Shown here one piece after another: positions 33,014 to 40,521 of a stretch of DNA of 64,000 nucleotides (the first letter of the stretch is position 1; each line of letters begins with the position of its first letter). The notes under the pieces were generated by a model that saw only the letters and a program-made list of their open reading frames with translations, was not told where the DNA came from and ran no database searches. The DNA is from Desulfarculaceae bacterium (lineage in GTDB: Bacteria > Desulfobacterota > Desulfarculia > Desulfarculales > Desulfarculaceae), in the NCBI GenBank assembly GCA_020444545.1, contig JAHLKT010000001.1:496001-560000 (forward strand), given 5' to 3'. The translations under genes and the position numbers were made by a program.

Positions 33014-35257
33014 CTAGGCCGCCTCCACCTTGCAGGGCACGTAACGATGCAGGGGGGTGCCGATGGGGTCGCGGTTGGCCGCCGAAGTGAGGTAGTTCAC
33101 GTTGAAGCCGTAGACCTCCTCGCCGTTGATCAGGCCGAAGCCGTGGGGGATGAGCACCATGCCCGGCCGCACCGCTTGGCTCACCTCCAGCTCGCCGCTT
33201 TGGCTGCCCGCCGCGGTGCTCACCTTGACTTGCTGCCCGTCGCTCAGGCCCAGGGAGGCCGCGTCCTCGGGGCTCAGGGCCACGGTGCAGGCCCGCTTGC
33301 CCGCGTTCCAGGCCGGGTCGCGCATCATGGTGTTGGCGTTGTAGTCCATGTGCCGCCCCGCGTTGAGGATTAGGGGGAAGGCCGGGTCCGGGGCCAGGGC
33401 CTTGGCCTCGGCCTGGGGCGAAAGGGCCTCGGCCTCCTCGGCCAGCTCGGGGATGAACAACTCCAGCTTGCCCGATTCGGTGCGCACGTCTTGCCAGGCC
33501 TCGGCCGGGTCGGCCCGGCCGATCCACAGCCCCTCGGGGTGGTCCAATATGGCCTGGAAGACCCGGTCGCCCTGGTCCGGGCCGGGCGCGAAACCAGCCC
33601 GCGCCGCATTGGCCGCGAAGCTCTGAGGCGCGGTCATGAGCATGCCCCACAGCCCGGCCAGGGCCGCGCTGTCCCACTCCCCACCCAGGGTCTCGGCCAG
33701 CACAAAGGGCAGCATGGCCTTGACTTTGGGCTTGTCCGCGGCCCACTGCATGAGCTGCATGCCGAAGGCCAGGCGGTTGCCCTTGGCCGCCTGCCGTAGG
33801 CTCTCGGGAACCTCGGGCGCCAGGCCCAGCTCCTTGGCCAGCAGGCAATGGATCTGGGCCGCCTCCTTGCACTCCCCCGGCGGGTCGACCAAGGGCCGCC
33901 GCATCTGGAAGTAGACCTCGGGATAGTTGTTGGAAAAGAAGGTGCCGTCCCAGGACTCGAAAAAGCTGCGGCAGGGCAGCACGTAGTGGGCCAGGCGGGC
34001 GGTCTCGCTGAGCACGATGTCGTTGACCACCAACAGCTCCAGCTCGCCAAAGGCACGCTCATAGGCCTTGGTGTCCGGGTAGGAGCGCAGGGGGTTGCAG
34101 GCGCTGACCAGCACCGCGCGCAGGCGCTCGGGCAGGCCGCTGGTGATCTCCTCGGGCATGGCCGCCGGGGGGAAGCTGCCCGCCGCCGCCGGAGGCAGGT
34201 TGCTGGCCACGGTGCGCCATACCTTGGGGTTGCGCTCGTCGGCGTGGAAGCCCAGGGGCATGATGGTGCCGGGCACCAGGTTGCCCCCGGAGCGGCAGAT
34301 GGTGCCGCCCGCCGCGCAGAGCAGCATGAGCAGGTACGAGGTCAGGGTGCTCCGGCGGCCCATGTAGAGCCCCAGGTCCGGGTGCACGCTCCAGCGCTTG
34401 GCGCCCAGCAGGCGGCACAGCTCCAGCACCTGGTCGTAGTCCAGGCCGCAGACCTCCAGGGCCGCGCGCGCGTCGAAGCCCTCGAACCAGGGCCGCACCT
34501 GGTCCCAGCCTTCCGCGTGCCGGGCCAGGTAGTCGGCGTCCTCCCAGCCGTGCTCCAGCATCAGGGCGAGCATGGCCTTGAGCAGCAGGGCGTCGCTGCC
34601 CGGCCGGAGAGCCAGGTGAATGTTGGCGATGGCCGCGGTCTCGCTCTTGCGGGGGTCCACCGCCACCAGGATGCGCTCCGGGTCCTTGGCCATCTGGCTG
34701 AGCACCTTGCGGGCGCGGGGCATCTGGTGGCTCATCATGCCGTTCCAGCCCCAGGCCAGGAGCATCTCGCTGCGCTCCTCGTCGCTCTTGGTCACGTTGT
34801 ACTGCCGGCCCAGCATGCGGCCGTGCACCCACCAGTGGCCGCTGAACTCCTGCCCGGTGGAGGAGTAATAGTATTGCGAGCCCAGGCCGCGCAGCAGGCG
34901 AATCCCGAAGGCGGCCTCGAAGTTGCCCCCGGGCGCGCCGCCGCCCATGTAGGCCAGGCAGCGGGGGCCGTAATCGCCCACCAGCGCCTTGAGCTTGGCC
35001 GCGATCTCTTTGGTGGCCTGCTCCCAGGAGATGGGCCTCAACTCGCCGTCCACCCGCTTGAGGGGCTGGGTCAGGCGGCCCGGCGGGTATTGGTGGTGGA
35101 TGACCCTGAGCCCCTTGCGGCAGGCATAGCCCTTGGAGCGGGGGTTGTCCTTGTCCGGCCGCACCTTGCTCAGGCGGCCATCCTCCACCAGCATCTCCAG
35201 GCCGCAGTTCTGCGCGCAGAGCACGCATCCGCTCTTGTGCCACTCGCCCATGGCCAA
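33014..35257 (-). CDS. Molybdopterin oxidoreductase (DMSO-reductase superfamily)
   Basis: A 747-residue Mo/W-bisMGD enzyme. It begins with a [4Fe-4S] cluster motif, Cys 11, 14, 18 and 46 (CVLCAQNCG ... YACRKG), followed by a Lys typical of electron transfer in this family. No Tat signal is visible, so it is probably cytoplasmic. The segment SSTGQEFSGHWWVHGR lies where the Mo ligand region should be, but I cannot identify the ligand. The C-terminal molybdopterin-dinucleotide domain includes LILNAGRHMDYNANTMMRD. No partner subunits flank it, and its substrate is unknown. A MarR gene lies upstream. Confidence 0.9.
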   Translation of the reverse strand: MAMGEWHKSGCVLCAQNCGLEMLVEDGRLSKVRPDKDNPRSKGYACRKGLRVIHHQYPPGRLTQPLKRVDGELRPISWEQATKEIAAKLKALVGDYGPRCLAYMGGGAPGGNFEAAFGIRLLRGLGSQYYYSSTGQEFSGHWWVHGRMLGRQYNVTKSDEERSEMLLAWGWNGMMSHQMPRARKVLSQMAKDPERILVAVDPRKSETAAIANIHLALRPGSDALLLKAMLALMLEHGWEDADYLARHAEGWDQVRPWFEGFDARAALEVCGLDYDQVLELCRLLGAKRWSVHPDLGLYMGRRSTLTSYLLMLLCAAGGTICRSGGNLVPGTIMPLGFHADERNPKVWRTVASNLPPAAAGSFPPAAMPEEITSGLPERLRAVLVSACNPLRSYPDTKAYERAFGELELLVVNDIVLSETARLAHYVLPCRSFFESWDGTFFSNNYPEVYFQMRRPLVDPPGECKEAAQIHCLLAKELGLAPEVPESLRQAAKGNRLAFGMQLMQWAADKPKVKAMLPFVLAETLGGEWDSAALAGLWGMLMTAPQSFAANAARAGFAPGPDQGDRVFQAILDHPEGLWIGRADPAEAWQDVRTESGKLELFIPELAEEAEALSPQAEAKALAPDPAFPLILNAGRHMDYNANTMMRDPAWNAGKRACTVALSPEDAASLGLSDGQQVKVSTAAGSQSGELEVSQAVRPGMVLIPHGFGLINGEEVYGFNVNYLTSAANRDPIGTPLHRYVPCKVEAA

Positions 35258-35298
35258 CCTCCCCTATCCGGTGATTCCGCGCGGCCCTTGCCGCCAAA

Positions 35299-35320
35299 TT
35301 AGTTCGAATACGAACCTTAT
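35299..35320 (-). promoter_or_regulatory. MarR-type operator before the molybdoenzyme gene
   Basis: The near-palindrome TTAGTTCGAATACGAACCTTAT contains GTTCG and CGAAC arms. Read on the minus strand, a TATAAG (-10-like) sits at its upstream edge. The sequence closely matches a site before the marR gene (GGTTCGTAT-x-C-x-AAC core), 470 bases away. Confidence 0.6.
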
Positions 35321-35339
35321 ACCCAAAAAAATATAGCCC

Positions 35340-35750
35340 CTAGGGCGTGGCCAGGTCCTTGAGCAAACGGCCCAGCAAGAGGCGCTCCTCGTCGCTCAGC
35401 CCGGCCAGCAGCTCCTGGTTGGCCTCCTGGCGCAGGCCCACCAGATCCTCGCACAGCTCATCGGCCTTGTCCGAGGCGTAGAGGCGCACCATGCGCCCGT
35501 CGTCCGGGTCGGGCCGCTTTTCCAGCCAGCCCGCCTCGCTCATGCGCTCCACCGCGCCGGACAGGGTGGCCTTGTCGATGGTCAGCTCCTTGCCCAGCTC
35601 GGCCGCGCTGGCCCCAGGCCGGGCCCAGAGCATCTCCAGGATCACGTATTGCAGATTGGTTAGGCCGTAGGGCTTCAGGCGGGACTGCACCAAACGGTGG
35701 CCCCGCTGATAGGCCTTGGACAACAGGAATACGTAGCACTCGGAGCTCAT
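35340..35750 (-). CDS. MarR-family transcriptional regulator
   Basis: A 136-residue winged-helix regulator. It has dimerisation helices at both ends and the DNA-binding region GLTNLQYVILEMLWARPGASAAELGKELTIDKATLSGAVERMSEAGWLEKRPDPDDGR, including the wing motif DPDDGR. It probably represses itself and the downstream molybdoenzyme, because the same palindrome precedes both. The ligand is unknown. Confidence 0.92.
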   Translation of the reverse strand: MSSECYVFLLSKAYQRGHRLVQSRLKPYGLTNLQYVILEMLWARPGASAAELGKELTIDKATLSGAVERMSEAGWLEKRPDPDDGRMVRLYASDKADELCEDLVGLRQEANQELLAGLSDEERLLLGRLLKDLATP

Positions 35751-35770
35751 GGGCCGCTTCGCCTCTCGCG

Positions 35771-35793
35771 TGTTGGTTCGTATGCTAACTTAT
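35771..35793 (-). promoter_or_regulatory. MarR-type operator before marR
   Basis: TGTTGGTTCGTATGCTAACTTAT lies 20 bases upstream of the marR ATG and shares the core GGTTCGTAT-x-C-x-AACT with the site at 35299-35320 read on the opposite strand. Confidence 0.55.
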
Positions 35794-36269
35794 CTCGGAT
35801 GCGGGGCGGGAGTCAAGGAGAAGCGTGGAGGACTGTCCAGGAGCGCGGGTCTCGGGTTTGGCGTGGGCAACGAAGAAGGAGAGATTTTAAATAAAGAAGC
35901 GAGGGAAGCCTTAGCTGGAGCACCCGCGGAGCTTGCCCGGTGGCCCGGCGCCGAGGGACACGGCGGCTCCGGGTAGCGACTTCGACTCACGAGGCCGCCC
36001 ATTCAGCCGGCCCCTGGGACCCGATGCGCGCCGCCGTAATCGCCTCGGCCCATCCCATGTTCAACTCCCCCTTTTTCCCTTACCTACCCTAACCACGTCC
36101 CTTTGAGCCGATCCCCCGCAATTTACCATACCCATCAGCCGATCTATTCCCCTCCAGCCTGCTTCCCCGCCTTCACACACCCTTCATCCCCCCGTGACCT
36201 CGCCGTAACAAACCCTTGGTAATCCTTTAAGTGTCGCGGCCAGCCACCGCGGCAAGGAGAACCGACACC
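35794..36269. other. Non-coding gap, no gene recognised
   Basis: About 480 bases between the divergent marR promoter and a small membrane-protein gene. A short open frame (up to 35976) has no ribosome site or family resemblance. The second half (36050-36200) is C- and T-rich and has the look of untranslated sequence. Confidence 0.5.
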
Positions 36270-36485
36270 ATGGATAAGATCAACGGACAACTGGTGCTCT
36301 TCCTGCTGCTGCTCACCACCACCTGGGTGTGGTCCCTGGTGGCCGTGGCCGGTTGGCGGCTGCGCCGGCGGGTCCGTCTGGGCCTGCCCGGCCCACCCAC
36401 CTGCGATGTGGTGGTGCGCCTGGCCGTGCGGGGCACCGCCCTGCTCGTCTTGGGGGTGATCGTTTCCATGGTGGCGGCCTCCTGA
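36270..36485 (+). CDS. Small two-helix membrane protein
   Basis: A 71-residue protein with two hydrophobic helices (LVLFLLLLTTTWVWSLVAVAGW and LAVRGTALLVLGVIVSMVAAS) separated by a basic loop RLRRRVRLGLPG. AAGGAGA lies 10 bases before the ATG. I do not recognise the family. It precedes the metal-regulator promoter by about 90 bases and is probably a separate transcript. Confidence 0.6.
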   Translation: MDKINGQLVLFLLLLTTTWVWSLVAVAGWRLRRRVRLGLPGPPTCDVVVRLAVRGTALLVLGVIVSMVAAS

Positions 36486-36576
36486 CCAGTTCTTCCCTCC
36501 TGATTCTCGTATTTCTCCTATCCCCCCCTTCCCCGGCCGCCTAGCCACGGCCGGGGTTGGCTTTTGGGGCCCTTGC

Positions 36577-36605
36577 TTGCCGTAATAATTGGTATTACGT
36601 ATACT
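36577..36605 (+). promoter_or_regulatory. Promoter with operator between -35 and -10 (RHH regulator)
   Basis: TTGCCG (36577-36582) and TATACT (36600-36605) are spaced by 17 bp. The inverted repeat CGTAATA-ATTGG-TATTACG (36581-36599) fills the spacer almost exactly, so a bound repressor would block RNA polymerase. The repeat is perfect over 7 bp per arm. Confidence 0.65.
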
Positions 36606-36638
36606 GAGGCCATCGGTTACCACCGTTGGAGGCGCGGT

Positions 36639-36917
36639 ATGGCAAAGGGCAAACCCGAGGTGATCACCTTCAAGGCCGAGCCCGCCCTGGTCGAGGCCAT
36701 GGAGGGCATCAAGAACCGCTCGGAGTTCATTCGCGCGGCCATCATCAGCGCCCTGGACGGCGTGTGCCCCCTGTGCCGGGGCACCGGCATCCTCACTCCG
36801 GAGCAGAAAAAGCACTGGCAAAGCTTCGCGCGCCACCACAAGGTGGAGCGCTGCGAGACCTGCGACGCGCACTACCTGGTCTGCCAGGCGCCCGGCGCGG
36901 GCGAGCAGGGGCACTAG
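36639..36917 (+). CDS. Ribbon-helix-helix regulator with Cys/His metal-binding C-terminus
   Basis: A 92-residue protein. The N-terminal part, EVITFKAEPALVEAMEGIKNRSEFIRAAIISAL, has the CopG/Arc ribbon-helix-helix pattern. The C-terminal part carries CPLC, HWQSFARHH, CETCDAHYLVC, enough Cys and His for a zinc site. It lies 7 bases upstream of znuC, so it is probably a metal-sensing repressor of the transporter and of itself. Start ATG 36639 has GGAGG just upstream. Confidence 0.78.
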   Translation: MAKGKPEVITFKAEPALVEAMEGIKNRSEFIRAAIISALDGVCPLCRGTGILTPEQKKHWQSFARHHKVERCETCDAHYLVCQAPGAGEQGH

Positions 36918-36924
36918 GGGTACC

Positions 36925-37677
36925 TTGGCGCTCATCGATCTAAAAGACGTCAGCTTCTCCTACAACGGCCGCCCGGTGCTCACCGGCGTGGACCTGGCCG
37001 TGGAGCCGGGCGAGATGCTGGCCATCCTGGGGCCCAACGGCGGGGGCAAGACCACCCTCCTGCGCCTGATCCTGGGCCAGGTGCATCCCCAGGGCGGCAC
37101 GGTGCGCATCTTCGGCCAGCCCCCAGCCGCCGCCCGGCCCCGCATCGGCTATCTGCCCCAACACGCCGAGGTGGACCCCAGCTTCCCGGTCAGCGCGCTG
37201 GAGGTGGTGCTAACCGGCACCCTGGCTCCGAGAGCGGGCCTGGGCTTCTGGCGCAAAGAGCAGAAGGCCGCCGCTCAGCACGCCCTGGAGCGTCTGGAGG
37301 CGGCGGAGCTGGCCGGGGCCAACTTCGGCCAACTCTCGGGCGGCCAGCGCCAGCGGGTGCTCATCGCCCGGGCCCTGGCCGGGGGGCCGGAGCTGCTCTT
37401 GCTGGACGAGCCCACCGCGGCCATCGACCCCCGGGGCGGGGTGGATCTGATGCGCATCCTGGGCGAGCTTCGCCCCGCGGTCACCATCGTGCTGGTCACC
37501 CACGATTTGGGATTTGTCTCGCCCCACGTGAGCCGGGTGGCCTGCATCAACCGCACCCTGTCCATCCACCCAACCCAGTGCATCGACGGGGCGCTCATCG
37601 ACCAGCTCTACGGCGGACATGTGCATCTGGTGCGCCACGACCACGACCTGTGCGGGCCGGGGGGCTGCCATGACTGA
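36925..37677 (+). CDS. znuC: Zinc/manganese ABC transporter ATPase (ZnuC-like)
   Basis: A 250-residue ABC ATPase with Walker A GPNGGGKTT, Q-loop YLPQHAEVD, signature LSGGQRQRVLIARALA and Walker B LLLLDEPTAAID, with the switch His in VLVTHDLGFV. The C-terminus is Cys/His-rich (GGHVHLVRHDHDLCGPGGCHD), a possible metal-sensing tail. The RHH regulator gene upstream supports Zn rather than general metal uptake. Start is TTG with AGGGG upstream. Its end overlaps znuB by 8 bases. Confidence 0.88.
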   Translation: MALIDLKDVSFSYNGRPVLTGVDLAVEPGEMLAILGPNGGGKTTLLRLILGQVHPQGGTVRIFGQPPAAARPRIGYLPQHAEVDPSFPVSALEVVLTGTLAPRAGLGFWRKEQKAAAQHALERLEAAELAGANFGQLSGGQRQRVLIARALAGGPELLLLDEPTAAIDPRGGVDLMRILGELRPAVTIVLVTHDLGFVSPHVSRVACINRTLSIHPTQCIDGALIDQLYGGHVHLVRHDHDLCGPGGCHD

Positions 37678-38512
37678 GTTCATCAGCGCGGTGGCCAGCC
37701 ACGGCTTTTTGCAACAGGCGCTGGTGGCCGCCGCCCTGGCCAGCCTGGCCTGTGGGGTGGTGGGCACCTACGTGGTGGTCAAACGCATCTCCTACATTGC
37801 CGGGGCCGTGGCCCACAGCGTATTGGGCGGTATGGGCGCGGCGCGCTACCTGGCCGTGGTGCACGGCTGGGACTGGCTGCATCCGCTGATGGGCGCGGTG
37901 GTGGCCGCCCTGGCGGCGGCCATGGTCATCGGCCTGGTTAGCCTCAAGGCCCGCCAGCGCGAGGACACCATCATCGGCGCGGTATGGGCGGTGGGCATGG
38001 CCCTGGGTGTGGTGTGCATCGCCCTCACCCCGGGCTACGACGTGGAGCTGATGAGCTACCTCTTCGGCAACATCCTCCTGGTGACCCCGCGCGAGCTCTG
38101 GCTCATGGGCGCCCTGGACCTGGTGGTGGTGGCCGCGGCGGTGCTGTTCAACCGCCAGCTTTTGGCGGTGTGCTTCGACCAGGAGTTCGCCCGCCTGCGC
38201 GGCCTAAAGGCCGACACCTACTACCTCTTGCTCTTGGCGCTCACCGCCATCACCGTGGTGCTCTTGTCCACGGTGGTTGGCATCATCCTGGTCATCGCGT
38301 TGCTGACCCTGCCCGCGGCCACGGCCTCCACCTTCGCCCGCCGCCTGGGGCCCATCATGGTCCTGGCCGGGCTGCTCAGCCTGGGGTTCACCTGGGGCGG
38401 CCTGGCCCTGAGCTACGCCCCGGACCTGCCCGCCGGAGCGGTGATCATCCTTTTGTCCGGGGCGGTCTATCTGGTGGTGGCCACCGGCGGCTGGCTGAAA
38501 AAGCGCCTCTGA
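37670..38512 (+). CDS. znuB: Zinc/manganese ABC transporter permease (ZnuB-like)
   Basis: A 280-residue permease of the ABC-3 family with about eight hydrophobic helices and the typical segments GTYVVVKRISYIAGAVAHSVLGG and DQEFARLRGLKADTYYLLLLALTAITVVLL. The ATG overlaps znuC. No ZnuA-type binding protein lies in the window, so it must be encoded elsewhere. Confidence 0.9.
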   Translation: MTEFISAVASHGFLQQALVAAALASLACGVVGTYVVVKRISYIAGAVAHSVLGGMGAARYLAVVHGWDWLHPLMGAVVAALAAAMVIGLVSLKARQREDTIIGAVWAVGMALGVVCIALTPGYDVELMSYLFGNILLVTPRELWLMGALDLVVVAAAVLFNRQLLAVCFDQEFARLRGLKADTYYLLLLALTAITVVLLSTVVGIILVIALLTLPAATASTFARRLGPIMVLAGLLSLGFTWGGLALSYAPDLPAGAVIILLSGAVYLVVATGGWLKKRL

Positions 38513-38610
38513 AATCGCTCGTGCCGGGCAAGGCCAAGCTTGGGAAGCCGGCGGCTTTGTGCTAGAATTTTGATCGCCGATTCGACAACTTTTAGTGGGA
38601 GCCCAAAGCG

Positions 38611-39066
38611 ATGAGCAACTTCACCTCGGTGGACGATATATTGGATTTCGCCATTTCCCGCGAGGAAGAGGCGGTGGCCTTCTACACCAGCCTGGCCGAG
38701 CGCATGGAAAAGCCCTGGATGAAGGAGGCCCTGTTGGGCTTCGCGGACCAGGAGCTGGGGCACAAGGACAAGCTGATGCAGGTCAAGCAGGGCAAGACCC
38801 TGGAGCCCTCGGCCGACAAGGTCAAGGACTTGAAGATCGCCGACTACGTGGTGGCCGCGCCGCTGAGCCCGGAGATGACCTACGCCGACGCCCTGACCGT
38901 GGCCATGCAGCGCGAGAAAAAGGCCTTCATGCTCTACCAGCGCCTGGCCGACTCCTGTGGCATCGACTCGCTCAAGAAGACCTTCGAGGCCCTGGCCCAG
39001 GAAGAGGCCAAGCACAAGCTGTGGCTGGAGGTCGAGTACGACGACAAGGTGCTCACCGAGGACTAA
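38611..39066 (+). CDS. Rubrerythrin-like ferritin-fold diiron protein
   Basis: The 151-residue protein has two iron-binding helix pairs: AISREEEAVAFYTSLAER ... ADQELGHKDKL and AMQREKKAFMLYQRLAD ... ALAQEEAKHKLWLEVEYD, giving the E...ExxH pattern twice. It lacks the rubredoxin Cys4 domain, so it is an erythrin-type protein. Expected roles are peroxide removal or iron handling in anaerobes. It is monocistronic with a terminator just after it. Confidence 0.9.
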   Translation: MSNFTSVDDILDFAISREEEAVAFYTSLAERMEKPWMKEALLGFADQELGHKDKLMQVKQGKTLEPSADKVKDLKIADYVVAAPLSPEMTYADALTVAMQREKKAFMLYQRLADSCGIDSLKKTFEALAQEEAKHKLWLEVEYDDKVLTED

Positions 39067-39098
39067 GCCCGCTTCCTTTCAAGCCCCTGTGAAAAATT

Positions 39099-39137
39099 CA
39101 GGCCCCCGTCCGGCGCGGACGGGGGCCTGGTTTTTTT
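39099..39137. terminator. Terminator between rubrerythrin and CVNH genes
   Basis: CAGGCCCCCGTCC and GGACGGGGGCCTG form a 13-bp stem followed by GTTTTTTT on the plus strand. A shorter T-run (GAATTTTTC) on the other strand could serve the convergent gene. Confidence 0.85.
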
Positions 39138-39153
39138 AAGCGGGGTCCGGGTG

Positions 39154-39765
39154 CTAGCGCACGCAGCGCAGCCGGCCGTTGTCGTTGGTCAGGGTGCGGC
39201 AGCCCCGGATTTTCACCCAGGTGCCGTGCCAGTCGCCGCCCCGGTTCTTGCACTCGGCCCACATGCGGTCGCCTTCCACCCGCCAGCGGCGGCAGCTCTG
39301 GCGCCAGGGGCCGTCGGGCACCCGGTAGGTGCGGCCCGAGCCGCAAACCAGGCGGCCGTTGTCATTGCCCACCTCGCCCCGGCAGCGGCTCACGTCCAGC
39401 CAGGACTGCACCCAGTCGCCGTGGCTGTTCTTGCACTCGGCCAACAGGGAGTTGCCCTTCATGCGCCCCCGGCGGCAGGAGTTGCGCCAGGAGCCTTGGG
39501 GCAGATCGCGCCCGCCGCCACCGCAGGTGAGCTGGCCCTCCTGGTTGGCGATGTCTCCGTTGCAGCGGTAATAGCGGATGCTGGTGTCGAACCAGCGCCC
39601 GCCGCCGGCCCGGCAGCGGCAGTTGAGCCGCCCGTTGTCCACGTAGCAGTCCTTGCAGGAGTCGCGGTAGCTGCCCGGAGGCAACACCTTGGCCCCGGCG
39701 ATCATGGGCATGGCCAGCACCAGCCCCAGGATCGCCATCGCGGCGATCGTCGCGAATTTTCTCAT
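39154..39765 (-). CDS. Secreted CVNH (cyanovirin-N-like) protein, three repeats
   Basis: A 203-residue protein with a signal peptide (MRKFATIAAMAILGLVLAMPMIAGA) and three tandem CVNH-like units, each with the layout PxGSWRxSC...L.AECKN.GGxW..S.......C.......NGRLVCG. Units start near LPPGSYRDSC, LPQGSWRNSC and PDGPWRQSC. CVNH proteins bind mannose-rich or other glycans. The mature part is basic and Cys-rich (about 16 Cys), so it is probably periplasmic or extracellular and disulfide-bonded. ATG 39765 has AGGAGGAG upstream. Confidence 0.85.
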   Translation of the reverse strand: MRKFATIAAMAILGLVLAMPMIAGAKVLPPGSYRDSCKDCYVDNGRLNCRCRAGGGRWFDTSIRYYRCNGDIANQEGQLTCGGGGRDLPQGSWRNSCRRGRMKGNSLLAECKNSHGDWVQSWLDVSRCRGEVGNDNGRLVCGSGRTYRVPDGPWRQSCRRWRVEGDRMWAECKNRGGDWHGTWVKIRGCRTLTNDNGRLRCVR

Positions 39766-39791
39766 TTCCACTCTCCTCCTGCTTCAGCTTT

Positions 39792-40346
39792 CTACCACCA
39801 GGGATAGGCGCCGTACCAATAGGGATAGGGCCCGGGCGGAGGCATGGGCCCCCAATAGGGATCCTGGGGCCATATCACCGCGGGCCGCTTCTGCCACAGC
39901 TTCACTTCCTTGCCCCGGAGCAGCACGTAGCGGTACTTCACCTCGCCCACGGGCAGCGACTCCACCCCCACGATCTCGCCCACCACGGTCACCTCGCGGT
40001 TCTTGTGATAGATCTCGGGGTCCAGGAAGCCGCTCATGGCCACGATGAAGCGGCCCGAACTCTCATAGGTCTTCTTAGGCCGGTCGCTGCTGTCCAAAGG
40101 CACCTGGAGCACCTCGATGAGGGTGCCCTTCTTCTTGTTCACCGTGCGGATGATGCGCCCGCCCCAAAGCACCGTCTGCCCCTTGGCCGCGCCCGGATCC
40201 TTGCGGGCCTGGGTGATGGTGAGCTTCTGGTCCACCTGGGCCATCAGCTCGGGCGAGACCACCGGCGGGGCGCAGCCCGCCGCCCAGACCAAGAGCAGGG
40301 CCAGCCCCAAAGCCAGCACCCCCGCTCGCGTTGTTGATTTGTACAT
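39792..40346 (-). CDS. Slp-like outer-membrane lipoprotein
   Basis: A 184-residue lipoprotein: the signal ends at the lipobox WAAGC. The domain VDQKLTITQARKDPGAAKG..VLWGGRIIRTVNKKKGTLIEVLQ..SSGRFIVAMSGFLDPEIY..NREVTVVGEIVG matches the Slp (starvation-induced lipoprotein) family. The C-terminus is Pro/Trp/Tyr-rich (YWGPMPPPGPYPYWYGAYPWW). GGAGG precedes the ATG. It lies 26 bases upstream of the CVNH gene, so the two are probably one secreted-protein unit. Confidence 0.85.
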   Translation of the reverse strand: MYKSTTRAGVLALGLALLLVWAAGCAPPVVSPELMAQVDQKLTITQARKDPGAAKGQTVLWGGRIIRTVNKKKGTLIEVLQVPLDSSDRPKKTYESSGRFIVAMSGFLDPEIYHKNREVTVVGEIVGVESLPVGEVKYRYVLLRGKEVKLWQKRPAVIWPQDPYWGPMPPPGPYPYWYGAYPWW

Positions 40347-40463
40347 GATTCCTCCGCGAATTTGCCGACCGTTTACTGGGCAGGGTCCACGCAAACATTT
40401 TAAACCGGCGGGCGGCCCATGGCCAGAGCCTTGCGGAGGGAAGGGGCCGGGCGCGGGCAAATC

Positions 40464-40499
40464 AAAAAACCGGGGGCGGACCCGGCATTCCGCCCCCGG
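40464..40499 (-). terminator. Terminator after the Lgt-like gene
   Basis: On the minus strand CCGGGGGCGGA and TCCGCCCCCGG form an 11-bp stem followed by TTTTTTG. It closes the three-gene unit that begins at about 45.02 kb. Confidence 0.85.
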
Positions 40500-40521
40500 C
40501 CGTGGCCTCGGTAGTGCGTGC

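Noticed and set aside
32259-33872. Minus-strand open frame covering phoU and the molybdoenzyme 3' end
   Set aside because: It crosses a strong bidirectional terminator and two real genes in other frames.
35749-35976. Plus-strand frame upstream of and divergent from marR
   Set aside because: Its 75 residues have no family resemblance, and it begins inside the marR coding end with no Shine-Dalgarno.
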